The notes under the pieces: model-generated
Seen by the model: the letters and a program-made list of their open reading frames with translations, nothing else
Database searches by the model: none
Told to the model about the DNA's origin: nothing
Source: Bacillus sp. EB01
Lineage (GTDB): Bacteria > Bacillota > Bacilli > Bacillales > Cytobacillaceae
DNA length: 50,960 bases
Reading direction: 5' to 3'
Assembly (NCBI RefSeq): GCF_000613125.1
Contig: NZ_HG964497.1
Location: forward strand, 5,231,300 to 5,282,259
Part shown: positions 27,013 to 35,913 of the stretch, piece by piece
Layout: every line of letters begins with the position of its first letter
Position numbering within the stretch: position 1 is the first letter of the stretch
Position numbers and translations under genes: made by a program

Positions 27013-28665
27013 TTGAGAACTAATAATGACGTATGGGGAGGATGGGAGCAATTTACTTATAAGCTTCCAGACCTTCTAATTGCTTTAGCAGTCCTTTTAA
27101 TTGGCTGGTTACTTGCTAAGGCTATAGAAAAAGGGGTTTACAAAGCTCTTCAAAAATCAAATCTCGATAATCGCCTGTTCTCTCATGTAAAGGACAGGAA
27201 ATTCTCGTCCGAGAAGATTATCAGCAAAATTGTGTATTATATCCTGCTGGTATTCGTATTTATCCTTTTCTTTAATATACTTGACCTGAACATCATTGCT
27301 GGACCACTAGTAAGCATGATGTCAGCCATCACATCTGCTATCCCAAGCATTCTAAAAGCAGCTCTTATTCTAGCTGCAGGCTGGCTTGTTGCCTCAGGAC
27401 TGAGTTATTTAATTAAAAAAGGTGGCCGTACATTAAGAGTCCACCAGCTTTCGCAAAAGTTAAATATTACAAAGGACAGTGAAGATCCTGGCCAGCTGGC
27501 AGACCGAATAGCTAAAATTGTATTTTATCTCGTTCTGCTCCTGTTCTTGCCAGGAGTTTTGGCAGCCCTTGACATAAGCGGCATTTCAGAACCATTCTCA
27601 AACATGCTTGGCAGTATCCTAGCTTTCCTGCCAAAACTGTTCGCTGCAGCTCTTATTGTCCTCGTCGGCTGGTTTATCGCAAAAATTGTCCGCGATATTG
27701 TAACTAATCTGCTTCAAGGATTGGGGCTTGAAAAACTGGTTGACCGTTTCGGGGCAAAAAGGCTTTTTGAAGGGACAAGCCTATCATCGGTAATTGGAAC
27801 AATTGTTTTTGTTCTTATTCTTATCCCAACATTCATCACAGCCCTCGAACGCCTTGATCTTAATGGAATATCAGGCCCTGCCATCAATATGCTGAATGAT
27901 GTTTTAACGATGATACCAAATATAATTGTAGGCATTATAATGGTACTCATTGGTTTCTGGCTTGGCCGATGGGCAAACACATTCATCACTGACTTGCTTG
28001 ACCGTGTTGGCTTCAATAACTTTTTAAAAGGAGTGGGGATTGGCAAAAACTCCACGTCCGCACTTTCACTTTCAAAAGCTGTTGGAACAGTTGCCCAGGT
28101 TTTCATTGTTCTCCTTTTTGTAGTTGAAGCATTAAATTTAGTGGGCCTAGACTTCTTTGTTACACTTGCAACAGGCGTTATTGGCTACTTGCCACATGTT
28201 ATTGCTGCCCTGATTATTCTTGTGGTAGGCCTGTATGTTAGCAACCTTCTCAAACGATTGCTTTCGAGCATGCTGCAGGGCCCTCATTACGGTATGCTCT
28301 CTTCAGTGGCAAAATACGCTGTCATTGCCATTTCAGTTTTTATGGCACTGGCACAGCTTGGTGTAGCAGCTTCCATCGTAAACGCCGCTTTCATTTTGAT
28401 TCTTGGCGGTCTGGCATTGGCATTTGGGTTGGCATTTGGCCTAGGCGGAAGAGAATTTGCGTCCAAATACCTTGCCCGTCTTGATCAAAAATTTGAACAA
28501 ACAACGGTAGTGAAACCACCTGCCCGCGATGGCAGCCAAAACCAGCCAGGATATCCCGGGATTCACAATCAGCCAGGAAACCCTAATCTTAATCAGGGAC
28601 CTACCTTTACAGATCCTAATAATCATAACCCGAATGATCCAAATAATCCTTTTAACAAAAGGTAA
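27013..28665 (+). CDS. CmpX-like integral membrane protein with repeated conserved TM-helix domains (mechanosensitive channel-like)
   Basis: A 550-residue membrane protein built from about four repeats of a 'conserved TM helix' unit, each with a motif like ALIVLVGWFIAKIVRDIV, at roughly 20-45, 115-140, 215-240, 300-325 and 395-415. Such CmpX-type proteins are relatives of small mechanosensitive channels. The last 50 residues are a low-complexity tail rich in Asn, Pro, Gln and Gly (DPNNHNPNDPNNPFNKR at the end). Translation starts at TTG behind AAGGAGTGG. A consensus SigB promoter immediately upstream suggests it belongs to the general stress regulon. Channel activity is inferred, not shown. 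Confidence 0.85.
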   Translation: MRTNNDVWGGWEQFTYKLPDLLIALAVLLIGWLLAKAIEKGVYKALQKSNLDNRLFSHVKDRKFSSEKIISKIVYYILLVFVFILFFNILDLNIIAGPLVSMMSAITSAIPSILKAALILAAGWLVASGLSYLIKKGGRTLRVHQLSQKLNITKDSEDPGQLADRIAKIVFYLVLLLFLPGVLAALDISGISEPFSNMLGSILAFLPKLFAAALIVLVGWFIAKIVRDIVTNLLQGLGLEKLVDRFGAKRLFEGTSLSSVIGTIVFVLILIPTFITALERLDLNGISGPAINMLNDVLTMIPNIIVGIIMVLIGFWLGRWANTFITDLLDRVGFNNFLKGVGIGKNSTSALSLSKAVGTVAQVFIVLLFVVEALNLVGLDFFVTLATGVIGYLPHVIAALIILVVGLYVSNLLKRLLSSMLQGPHYGMLSSVAKYAVIAISVFMALAQLGVAASIVNAAFILILGGLALAFGLAFGLGGREFASKYLARLDQKFEQTTVVKPPARDGSQNQPGYPGIHNQPGNPNLNQGPTFTDPNNHNPNDPNNPFNKR

Positions 28666-28672
28666 CCTACTG

Positions 28673-28707
28673 AATCCTGCCAGCCCAAGGGTTGGCAGGA
28701 TTTTTTA
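28673..28707 (+). terminator. Terminator of the channel gene
   Basis: AATCCTGCCA, 10-nt loop, TGGCAGGATT followed by T residues. Confidence 0.92.
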
Positions 28708-28881
28708 ATGTTCACTAACTTCTCTGTTGTTTTCAAAAAAAACACGGATAACTGATTATGCTGTCTGGCCCAAAGTTTTTTATTCTAAAACCCCTAAACT
28801 GTGCTTAAATAGACATGGTTTAATCACTTCTCTCGTGCTACTCTTAAAGGGTTTCCTAATTTTTATTGTTAATATTTACTT

Positions 28882-28910
28882 TTGACACATTCTACGAGTC
28901 TCATTAAAAT
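28882..28910 (+). promoter_or_regulatory. SigA promoter of gltP
   Basis: TTGACA (28882-28887), 17-nt spacer, TAAAAT (28905-28910); 50 nt upstream of the gltP start. Confidence 0.8.
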
Positions 28911-28959
28911 GAGGAATATGTGTTTTTTTAACCAATCCAATTAAAGGAGTTTGATAGAT

Positions 28960-30240
28960 ATGAGAAAAATTGGTTTGGCATGGCAAATTCTGATTGGGCT
29001 TGCACTCGGGATTGCCATTGGCGCTATTTTTTATGGCAATCCTTCCGTTCAGGAATGGCTGCAGCCGATAGGAACTATTTTTATTCGGCTTATAAAAATG
29101 ATTGTTGTGCCAATTGTCATCGCCAGCATTGTTATTGGAGTTGCAGGTGTTGGTGATATTAAAAAACTTGGAAAACTTGGCGGTAAATCACTGCTTTACT
29201 TTGAAATTATTACAACAATTGCCATCATGGTTGGACTGCTTAGCGCAAACCTGTTTAAACCCGGGCTAGGCATTGATATGGGTTCCCTGACAAAGGGTGA
29301 TATTGGTAGCTATATGTCCACAACTGAGGAAGTACAATCTCACAGCATGGCTGAAACCTTTATTAACATTGTACCTACTAACATTATTGACGCCATGGCA
29401 AGGGGCGATATGCTGGCTATTATCTTCTTCTCCGTGCTGTTTGGGCTTGGTGTTGCAGCAATTGGTGAAAGAGGAAAACCTGTATTGAGTTTCTTCCAGG
29501 GTGTTGCGGATGCCATGTTTTATATGACGAACCAGATAATGAAATTCGCTCCATTCGGAGTATTCGCGTTAATTGGAGTAACGGTATCGAAATTTGGTGT
29601 CAGCTCACTCGTCCCACTTAGCAAACTTGTCCTCACAACATATGGAACGATGATATTCTTTGTCGTTGTGGTACTTGGTTTAACTGCCCGGATTTTTGGC
29701 ATCAACATATTTAATTTGTTTGTGATTTTAAAGGACGAGCTTATTCTGGCATACTCCACTGCAAGCTCAGAAACTGTGTTGCCAAAGCTGATGGAAAAAA
29801 TGGAAAAGTTCGGTTGCCCGAAAGCTATTACTTCTTTTGTTATCCCAACAGGCTATTCATTCAATCTTGATGGTTCGACATTGTATCAGGCTCTTGCCGC
29901 TATATTCATTGCACAGATGTATGGGATCGACCTTTCCTGGGGCCAGCAACTTTCACTTGTTCTTGTCTTGATGGTTACCTCAAAAGGTATTGCTGGTGTA
30001 CCTGGAGTTTCATTCGTTGTTCTCCTGGCTACCCTTGGTACAGTCGGACTACCTGTAGAAGGTTTGGCTTTTATTGCTGGTATCGACAGAATCCTTGATA
30101 TGGCTCGTACCGCCGTCAATGTGGTTGGTAATTCACTTGCTGCCATTGTTATGTCAAAATGGGAAAAACAGTTCGATGAAGCAAAGGCAGCTGCTTATTT
30201 AAATGAAATTCGCAGCACTAAGAAAACCATAGAAGCATAA
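28960..30240 (+). CDS. gltP: GltP-like proton/sodium glutamate symporter
   Basis: A 426-residue member of the dicarboxylate/amino acid:cation symporter family with the eight-helix, two-hairpin architecture. It is very close to GltP of B. subtilis: LIKMIVVPIVIASIVIGVAG near 40, the SSETVLPKLM hairpin 1 segment near 265, PTGYSFNLDGSTLYQ near 295, and MARTAVNVVGNSLAAIV near 385, whose Asp/Arg/Asn residues bind acidic amino acids. The ATG at 28960 follows AAAGGAG by 10 nt; an upstream TTG at 28951 would leave almost no spacer. It is monocistronic, with its own promoter and terminator. Confidence 0.93.
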   Translation: MRKIGLAWQILIGLALGIAIGAIFYGNPSVQEWLQPIGTIFIRLIKMIVVPIVIASIVIGVAGVGDIKKLGKLGGKSLLYFEIITTIAIMVGLLSANLFKPGLGIDMGSLTKGDIGSYMSTTEEVQSHSMAETFINIVPTNIIDAMARGDMLAIIFFSVLFGLGVAAIGERGKPVLSFFQGVADAMFYMTNQIMKFAPFGVFALIGVTVSKFGVSSLVPLSKLVLTTYGTMIFFVVVVLGLTARIFGINIFNLFVILKDELILAYSTASSETVLPKLMEKMEKFGCPKAITSFVIPTGYSFNLDGSTLYQALAAIFIAQMYGIDLSWGQQLSLVLVLMVTSKGIAGVPGVSFVVLLATLGTVGLPVEGLAFIAGIDRILDMARTAVNVVGNSLAAIVMSKWEKQFDEAKAAAYLNEIRSTKKTIEA

Positions 30241-30255
30241 TTATTTTATTTTCTC

Positions 30256-30288
30256 GCCCCTCAGTGAAGGGGCTTTTTTATTTTTTTG
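30256..30288 (+). terminator. Terminator of gltP
   Basis: GCCCCT, loop CAGTGA, AGGGGC followed by TTTTTTATTTTTTT. Confidence 0.93.
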
Positions 30289-30477
30289 AGGTTGTATTAG
30301 AGTTAGGACGTTGAATAAGCTTCTTGGATTGAACTTCGCGGGGGAAAATGCGGTTGTACAAGGAAAGCTTCCAAGAATGATTTTCGTACTCAATAAGGGT
30401 TAGGATATTGAGAATAATGAGGATCTTCGGACGAGCCTTCGCGCCTTCCGCTCCAATCGAAATTGCTATAACCTCAA
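30286..30477. repeat. MITE-like intergenic element with 11-bp terminal inverted repeats
   Basis: TTGAGGTTGTA at 30286-30296 and its inverted copy TATAACCTCAA at 30467-30477 (one mismatch) bound a 192-bp non-coding element. Inside are two related stretches, GTTAGGACGTTGAATAA (30302) and GTTAGGATATTGAGAATAA (30399). The first is repeated exactly at 10127. No transposase is encoded. Confidence 0.5.
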
Positions 30478-30503
30478 CAATATTCATTGACACACCCTTT
30501 TTT

Positions 30504-30537
30504 TAAAAAAATATCCATCCTTACGTTTAAGGATGGA
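30504..30537 (-). terminator. Terminator of the orphan rsbT-like gene
   Basis: Minus strand TCCATCCTTA, loop AACG, TAAGGATGGA, then TATTTTTTT. Confidence 0.9.
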
Positions 30538-30576
30538 CGAGGTGTGGTATTAGAAAAATGTTTCATGGAATTTTCG

Positions 30577-31026
30577 TTAATCTAACCATTTAATAATTCT
30601 GATGCATGTCCCTTTTCCGGGTACTGTCTGGATTAAAAATTCATCCGCCATTCTCTTTATGGCAGGAAGGCCAGCCCCCAGGCTTCCAGACGTTGAAAAA
30701 CCTTGCTCCATAGCACGTTCAACATTTACTATTCCCGGGCCATCATCAATGGCAAGGATCGAGATACCGCGTAAGCCATGCTCTTCAACAGTATCAATAT
30801 ATATTCTCCCATATCCTGCATACTTATATATGTTGCGGGCGAGTTCTGAAATAAGTGTTATAACCCTCGATTGATCAAAGAGGCTGAAACCCAGAGATTT
30901 TGCAGCTTTTCGGGCTTCCTGCCTGGCAGACATAATATCGTATTCTTCTTTTACTTCAATACATGTCTGGTCGTGCAGTAGGCAATCCGGTCTGATTTCA
31001 TCTTTAATTTCAAAAATCTCCACCAT
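30577..31026 (-). CDS. Orphan RsbT-like GHKL serine kinase / anti-sigma regulatory factor
   Basis: A 149-residue protein similar to RsbT over its last 120 residues: N box SELARNIYKYAG near residue 63, DDGPGI near 96, and the lid SGSLGAGLPAIKRMADEF near 115, ending GKGTCIRIIKWLD much as RsbT ends with AVKWLR. It differs from the operon RsbT by a 17-residue N-terminal extension containing two Cys (residues 15 and 22). The ATG at 31026 follows AAGGGGG by 5 nt; an in-frame extension to 31095 is not supported. It is a single gene with its own terminator, far from sigB and with no STAS or phosphatase partner beside it. It could phosphorylate RsbS/RsbR or feed another PP2C switch. Confidence 0.85.
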   Translation of the reverse strand: MVEIFEIKDEIRPDCLLHDQTCIEVKEEYDIMSARQEARKAAKSLGFSLFDQSRVITLISELARNIYKYAGYGRIYIDTVEEHGLRGISILAIDDGPGIVNVERAMEQGFSTSGSLGAGLPAIKRMADEFLIQTVPGKGTCIRIIKWLD

Positions 31027-31490
31027 TGATTCCCCCTTATAAAGTAAGCCAGAAGCTGAAACATCCTTGCTGGCTAAACTCCCTGCACACCGCACTAATA
31101 ACTATATGTATATTAAACCCTCTTTTTCTATGTGTAAATTTACCCTTTTATATAGTATACTGGAAAACCTTACAAACAACCATTGGTATAATTTAGCTAT
31201 ACTGTATTAAATATCCCTCTGAATCCACCGGCGGTCCCTTTTATGCTGTTATTTCTCTGAAATAATTTTACAAGAAAATCATAACTCATTCGACAATTTA
31301 AATTTGTCGGAATTTGATAATTCTGAGGATTTATTTTCGGCATTTTCCTCCAATGTTTTTCTCCATACTAACAGGGGAAAAGGAATACTGGTTTTGATCA
31401 TTTGCCTTGAATGTTTGTAATTAGCTAATAATATAACAGAAAACTTTTAGCTAACAGCTATTTCCGGGCTGGTTAAATCATACAGGAGGT
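31027..31490. other. Gap between divergent orphan rsbT and CNNM genes
   Basis: 464 bp of AT-rich DNA between divergent genes. The only structure is the palindrome CGACAA, TTTAAAT, TTGTCG at 31291-31309. No confident promoter boxes for either gene. Confidence 0.5.
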
Positions 31491-32861
31491 GTGACCCTAG
31501 GGTTCTCGGGGCATATAGTGACAATAACTTTAATTAATCTTTTACTTGTATTTGTTCTAATTGCTATGACCGCATTTTTTGTTGTAACTGAGTTTGCAAT
31601 CGTGAAGGTGAGAGGTTCCAGGATTGATCAACTAATTGAGGAGAACAAAAAAGGCGCAAAAGCCGCTAAGCACGTCATTACCCACCTTGATGAATACTTA
31701 TCTGCATGCCAGCTTGGTATTACCATTACCGCTCTGGGACTTGGCTGGTTGGGTGAACCGACTGTAGAGGCGCTTTTGAAACCTATATTCCATACTCTCA
31801 ACATGAATGAACATATTGCTGAAATCCTTTCATTTGCCATTGCTTTCTCAGTCATTACCTTCCTGCACGTTGTAATTGGCGAGCTTGCACCAAAGACCTT
31901 TGCAATCCAGATGGCTGAAAAGGTAACACTGCTGTTATCAAAACCGATTATTATTTTTTATAAAATCATGTACCCGATTATTTGGGCCTTAAATGGGTCT
32001 GCACGATTCCTTGTTGGACTTTTCGGCCTTAAACCAGCCTCAGAGCATGAACTTGCCCACTCCGAGGAAGAGCTGCGCATCATCCTGTCTGAAAGCTTTG
32101 AACAGGGTGAGATCAACCAATCCGAATTAACATATGTTAACAAGATATTTGAATTTGATAACCGGATTGCTAAGGATATCATGGTACCTCGAACTGAAAT
32201 AGTTACACTAGCTATTGATGACAGCATGGCAGACATCCTGGAAACCATTCGACGTGAAAAATATACACGCTACCCTGTGGTGAATGGGGACAAGGACAAT
32301 ATAGCCGGTATGGTAAACATCAAAGAAATCCTGACTGCCAATTTAACGCCTGAGGCCTTACTGGATAAACCGCTTAGCAGTTTCCTCAAGCCAATCATGC
32401 ATGTCATAGAAACCATTCCAATTCATGATCTTCTTGTTAAATTGCAGAAGGAGAGGACTCATATGGCGATTCTTGTTGATGAATATGGGGGAACAGCTGG
32501 CATTGTAACGGTTGAAGATATACTTGAAGAAATTGTTGGAGAAATTCAGGATGAATTTGATGCTGATGAGGTGGCGGAAATACGTAAAATTAAAAATGGG
32601 CATTATATTATGAGTGGAAAAGTTTTAATTGAAAATGTCAATGATGTACTTGGTACTTCTATTTCCGATGAGGATATCGATACGTTGGGAGGTTGGTTTC
32701 TTTCCCATACATATGATGTCAAAACCGGGGACTTTATTAAGGAAGAAGGTTATATATTCAGAGTAACAGATCTTGATGGACACCAAATCCTCTATATTGA
32801 AATAATTAAAGAAAAAGATTTCGAAAACAGAGATTTAGATGAGACTGACCCTTCTTCTTAG
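31491..32861 (+). CDS. CNNM/CorC (hemolysin-related) membrane protein
   Basis: A 456-residue protein of the CNNM/HlyC-CorC family: a DUF21 transmembrane domain (about 1-200, four helices), a CBS pair (about 215-340; [10 protein letters not shown] and [22 protein letters not shown]), and a CorC_HlyC domain at the C terminus. Family members include YhdP, YqhB, YrkA and YugS of B. subtilis; some export Mg2+. The start is uncertain: AGGAGGT directly abuts GTG at 31491, leaving no spacer, and the next GTG (31518) has only a weak ribosome binding site, yet homology begins around there. mgtE lies 6 kb upstream. Confidence 0.88.
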   Translation: MTLGFSGHIVTITLINLLLVFVLIAMTAFFVVTEFAIVKVRGSRIDQLIEENKKGAKAAKHVITHLDEYLSACQLGITITALGLGWLGEPTVEALLKPIFHTLNMNEHIAEILSFAIAFSVITFLHVVIGELAPKTFAIQMAEKVTLLLSKPIIIFYKIMYPIIWALNGSARFLVGLFGLKPASEHELAHSEEELRIILSESFEQGEINQSELTYVNKIFEFDNRIAKDIMVPRTEIVTLAIDDSMADILETIRREKYTRYPVVNGDKDNIAGMVNIKEILTANLTPEALLDKPLSSFLKPIMHVIETIPIHDLLVKLQKERTHMAILVDEYGGTAGIVTVEDILEEIVGEIQDEFDADEVAEIRKIKNGHYIMSGKVLIENVNDVLGTSISDEDIDTLGGWFLSHTYDVKTGDFIKEEGYIFRVTDLDGHQILYIEIIKEKDFENRDLDETDPSS

Positions 32862-32878
32862 GAAGAAGGGTTGTTTTT
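32849..32878 (+). terminator. Terminator of the CNNM gene
   Basis: CCCTTCTTC, loop TTAG, GAAGAAGGG, then TTGTTTTT; the loop contains the stop codon. Confidence 0.92.
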
Positions 32879-32900
32879 CCAATAAGAAATGGGCAATAAA

Positions 32901-32970
32901 TTGATGATGACTTATCGTATCGGGGGAACAAAAGGCCGATTAGGCATAGGCTCTCGAGCTGCATTCTGGT
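32901..32970. repeat. Partial copy of the dispersed repeat seen at 2097
   Basis: Begins with TTGATGATGACTTATCGTA, identical to 2097-2115, and continues with GC-richer sequence up to the catE terminator. Confidence 0.45.
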
Positions 32971-32974
32971 AATA

Positions 32975-33007
32975 GAAAAAACAGGAAGCCGCATGGGTGC
33001 TTCCTGT
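32975..33007 (-). terminator. Terminator of catE
   Basis: Minus strand ACAGGAAGC, 9-nt loop, GCTTCCTGT, then TTTTTC. Confidence 0.9.
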
Positions 33008-33018
33008 CATCATGATTA

Positions 33019-33858
33019 TTAAATTGTCTCCAGCTTAACTGCTGTACCCGAAGGATCCTTTACCATATAATTATCATCAATTGCCACACCAAGATCATGG
33101 AGTTTTTTAATAACAGTCTCTCTTTGCTCCGCTGGCATAAGTAAGGTGAAGTATTTAAGTCCTACACTATTCTCATCAGGTGAAGGCGCGCCTACGCCAT
33201 TCCAGGTATTCAGCCCAAGGTGATGATGATAACCGCCGGTTGACATAAACAAAGCCTGTGGATATCTGCTCACTAGATCAAATCCCAGTCCCTCACCGTA
33301 AAACTTTTTGGTTTCCTGCAAATTCGCCACATGAAGATGCACATGCCCAATGATTGTTCCTGAAGGCATTCCTTGCCACTTTTCTCCTTCTGCAGCAGCC
33401 AGAATACCTTCTGCATCAATTTGCTTCGTGGCCATTTCAACCTCACTTCCATTCCAGGACCAGCCTGAAGATGGGCGGTCCGAATAAATCTCGATCCCAT
33501 TTCCATCCGGATCATCCAAATATAATGCTTCGGAAACAAGATGATCCCCTGCTCCTATTGGATATTGAATTTCCAGAAGATGCCGCAGTACCTTTCCTAA
33601 TTCCTTCCTTGAAGGAAGAAGAATCGCATAATGATACAGGCCGCTCCTCCGTGGCTGTTTTGGAATGACATTATCAGGCTGTTCCAACGTAACAAGTTGA
33701 TTGCCTCCAGCTCCAAGTACGGCTTGCCGATCGGACTGTTCCAATACTTGAAAACCAATTACTTTTTTATAAAATTCAAGGGATCGCTCTAAATTTTCAA
33801 CCTTTAAGTGAACGCCGCCTATAAACGTATTTGGGTAAGTATGAAATTTCTGTTCCAT
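33019..33858 (-). CDS. catE: CatE-like extradiol ring-cleavage dioxygenase (VOC family)
   Basis: A 279-residue protein with two vicinal-oxygen-chelate modules, close in length and order to B. subtilis CatE (YfiE), a catechol-2,3-dioxygenase induced by quinones and thiol stress. Metal-ligand motifs seen are IGGVHLKVENLERS near 14, DPDGNGIEIYSD near 116, IGHVHLHVANLQE near 169 and YHHHLGLNTW near 214. The gene has its own SigA promoter overlapped by a TTACT-N7-AGTAA inverted repeat, as expected for control by a CatR/YodB-type MarR/DUF24 repressor. No catD partner lies beside it, unlike B. subtilis. Confidence 0.85.
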   Translation of the reverse strand: MEQKFHTYPNTFIGGVHLKVENLERSLEFYKKVIGFQVLEQSDRQAVLGAGGNQLVTLEQPDNVIPKQPRRSGLYHYAILLPSRKELGKVLRHLLEIQYPIGAGDHLVSEALYLDDPDGNGIEIYSDRPSSGWSWNGSEVEMATKQIDAEGILAAAEGEKWQGMPSGTIIGHVHLHVANLQETKKFYGEGLGFDLVSRYPQALFMSTGGYHHHLGLNTWNGVGAPSPDENSVGLKYFTLLMPAEQRETVIKKLHDLGVAIDDNYMVKDPSGTAVKLETI

Positions 33859-33882
33859 ATTTGTACCCCTCTCATAATTTAG

Positions 33883-33899
33883 TTACTTTATGTAAGTAA
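33883..33899. promoter_or_regulatory. Inverted-repeat operator of catE (CatR/YodB-like)
   Basis: TTACT, 7-nt spacer, AGTAA. It starts at the last base of the -10 box and covers the expected transcription start, the position of a repressor site. The half-sites resemble those described for YodB/CatR in B. subtilis. Confidence 0.6.
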
Positions 33900-33927
33900 G
33901 TATACTTTCATTATCTAGTTGTGTCAA
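33899..33927 (-). promoter_or_regulatory. SigA promoter of catE
   Basis: Minus strand TTGACA (33922-33927), 17-nt spacer, TATACT (33899-33904). Confidence 0.88.
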
Positions 33928-34178
33928 CCTTAAAATTCCCTTTCCTTGCTTGTTTAAGCAAGGAGCCTTTAGGTTCAGTTAAGGATTCCTTCCCCTTTCT
34001 GCTCCTTTTAAATCATTTCCTTACCGTAGGTTGATTTATATAGTCATTTACTATGTATGGAAAATATAATTCCTTTTTTTCCAATTAAAGGTTGCATTCT
34101 AATTATTTAGAACGTAAAGTAAAATTAAATCAAAATACTTTTTTAGAAAGAAGTGCAATAAAATTGGAATATAGGATT

Positions 34179-34634
34179 ATGGACATAACCTTGGAACAGC
34201 AGAAACTAATATCAACACCTTTACGTGTGAAAATTATCTATCTCTTAAGCGAGCAGGCAATGACGGCTAAACAGGTTGCTGATGAACTAGGAAAAACAGC
34301 CGGGAGCATCCACTACCATATTCAGCAGCTTTTTAAGGGAGGGATTCTGGACCTAACAGAAACAAAGGAAAATAAGGGGATTGTCGAGAAATACTACCGC
34401 TCAAAAGCAACGCACTTTAACTTAAAAGAACGCAGTGAAGGAACGAAGCAAATGGGAGTTACCACAAAAGGCATAAGCCTCGAATTTACGGAAGAAGAAT
34501 TGAAGGAATTCGAAGACGATTTTGACTCTCTTCTCGAAAAATGGCTAAAGAGAACCGTGGCTCATAAGAACGGAAGAGCATCTTATGATCTTTCATTAGT
34601 ATTCAAAAAACTATTACCTGGAGAGGAAGTGTAA
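34179..34634 (+). CDS. ArsR-family winged-helix transcriptional regulator
   Basis: A 151-residue regulator with an N-terminal ArsR-like winged helix (LEQQKLISTPLRVKIIYLLS, then MTAKQVADELGKTAGSIHYHIQQL, the recognition helix) and a 70-residue C-terminal region with acidic helices. No metal-binding Cys pair is seen. The ATG at 34179 aligns with family starts but has a weak AGGA site; an upstream TTG at 34092 would add 29 residues. It is 2 bp from the MFS gene, so it probably regulates that transporter and itself in response to an unknown ligand. Confidence 0.82.
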   Translation: MDITLEQQKLISTPLRVKIIYLLSEQAMTAKQVADELGKTAGSIHYHIQQLFKGGILDLTETKENKGIVEKYYRSKATHFNLKERSEGTKQMGVTTKGISLEFTEEELKEFEDDFDSLLEKWLKRTVAHKNGRASYDLSLVFKKLLPGEEV

Positions 34635-34636
34635 TC

Positions 34637-35905
34637 TTGAAACAAGCAGTTAAAAGAAATTTATTTCTTTTCGTACCTGCTAAAATGGTCGCGGTTCTCG
34701 GCTCCTCAATTTACGGCTTTGCAATTGGACTTTATATCCTTGAACAAACCGGCTCAAGCCTCAACTTTGCCATTACATTGTTAATGTCGGCTCTTCCAAG
34801 GGTTCTTCTCTCACCTGTTGCAGGGGCTCTGGCAGATCGGTATGACCGAAAGAAAATTATTATCTTTAGCGACTTTGGCTGTGCCATATGGCTAGGGATA
34901 ATCCTTGTCCTTTTTACCTATGTTACACAGGATATTTGGCTGCTGTATATAGCTTCAGCAATTCTTACTACATTAAACACCTTTTATTCCAATGCAGTCA
35001 CATCCACAATTTTTAATATGGTTGGTCCAGATAATATCCAAAAGGCAATGTCACTGAACCAGTCCGCCGCTTCCATGTCCGCCATCCTCGGCCCGGTTCT
35101 TGGTGGTGCCTTTTTCGGTTTTATGCCAATCACTACCTTCATGGCAATAAATATTGCTGCCTTTTCCATTTCAGGCCTTCTCAGCTTGTTTATCCGGTAC
35201 AATCTCTTTGCCGAGAAAAAGGATTTAGTTGAAAGAACTGGTTTCTTTCAGGATTTAAAGGAAGGCTTTATCTATGTTAGAAATGAACCGTTCATTAAGC
35301 ATCTTATTTTTTTCGCAATTTGGCTGAATTTTTGGTTTACAGCCTTTCCAGTTGCCCTGCCGTATTTGGTCTTAGTCGTTCGCAACATGCCCTCGTATCA
35401 ATTAGGAATTATCGAAGGTTCGTTTTCAGTAGGGACTCTCCTAATGGCTTTAATTTTGTCTGTCCGGCCGGAAATTAAGAAGAAAGAGTTTGCGATCCTT
35501 AGCGGTATAACAGGTATGTCCATTGCATTAATACTTATGGGTCTTCCCAGTCTCCCAGCAGTTTCAGGCATACCCAACACAGCCATATTCATATACTTAA
35601 TCGCCCTTGTCCTAATTAGCTCTTCTTTATCAATGGTCATAAACATGCCTATCTTTGTTCTGCTGCAGAAGAAAACCCCGGATGAACTTCGGGGACGGGT
35701 GATGTCTCTATTGGAAACTGGAGCAAGCGGGATGACACCGATAGGGCTTATTTTGTTCGGTGTTCTATTTGAAATTCTTCCCGCCTGGATGTTAATGGCC
35801 ATCAGCGGAGCAGCAATCCTTCTCCTGGTTACTTATCACGTCTGGAAAAAAACATTCTCACGTTACCTGCGTGAAGATTCTGTTCCTGCCCAATCAGGAC
35901 TTTAA
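34637..35905 (+). CDS. MFS drug/metabolite efflux transporter
   Basis: A 422-residue major facilitator with 12 predicted helices. The loop 2-3 signature is seen as GALADRYDRKKIII near residue 62, and the equivalent between helices 8 and 9 as TPDELRGRVMSLLETG near 350. It resembles Bacillus MFS exporters of the macrolide-efflux-like group (three-domain MFS_3). TTG start with GAGAGGAAG upstream. It is co-transcribed with the ArsR-family regulator just before it. Substrate unknown. Confidence 0.85.
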   Translation: MKQAVKRNLFLFVPAKMVAVLGSSIYGFAIGLYILEQTGSSLNFAITLLMSALPRVLLSPVAGALADRYDRKKIIIFSDFGCAIWLGIILVLFTYVTQDIWLLYIASAILTTLNTFYSNAVTSTIFNMVGPDNIQKAMSLNQSAASMSAILGPVLGGAFFGFMPITTFMAINIAAFSISGLLSLFIRYNLFAEKKDLVERTGFFQDLKEGFIYVRNEPFIKHLIFFAIWLNFWFTAFPVALPYLVLVVRNMPSYQLGIIEGSFSVGTLLMALILSVRPEIKKKEFAILSGITGMSIALILMGLPSLPAVSGIPNTAIFIYLIALVLISSSLSMVINMPIFVLLQKKTPDELRGRVMSLLETGASGMTPIGLILFGVLFEILPAWMLMAISGAAILLLVTYHVWKKTFSRYLREDSVPAQSGL

Positions 35906-35913
35906 GAAACCAT

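Noticed and set aside
31027-31095. Longer start for the orphan RsbT-like protein
   Set aside because: The extra 23 codons have no ribosome binding site, while the ATG at 31026 follows AAGGGGG at the right distance.
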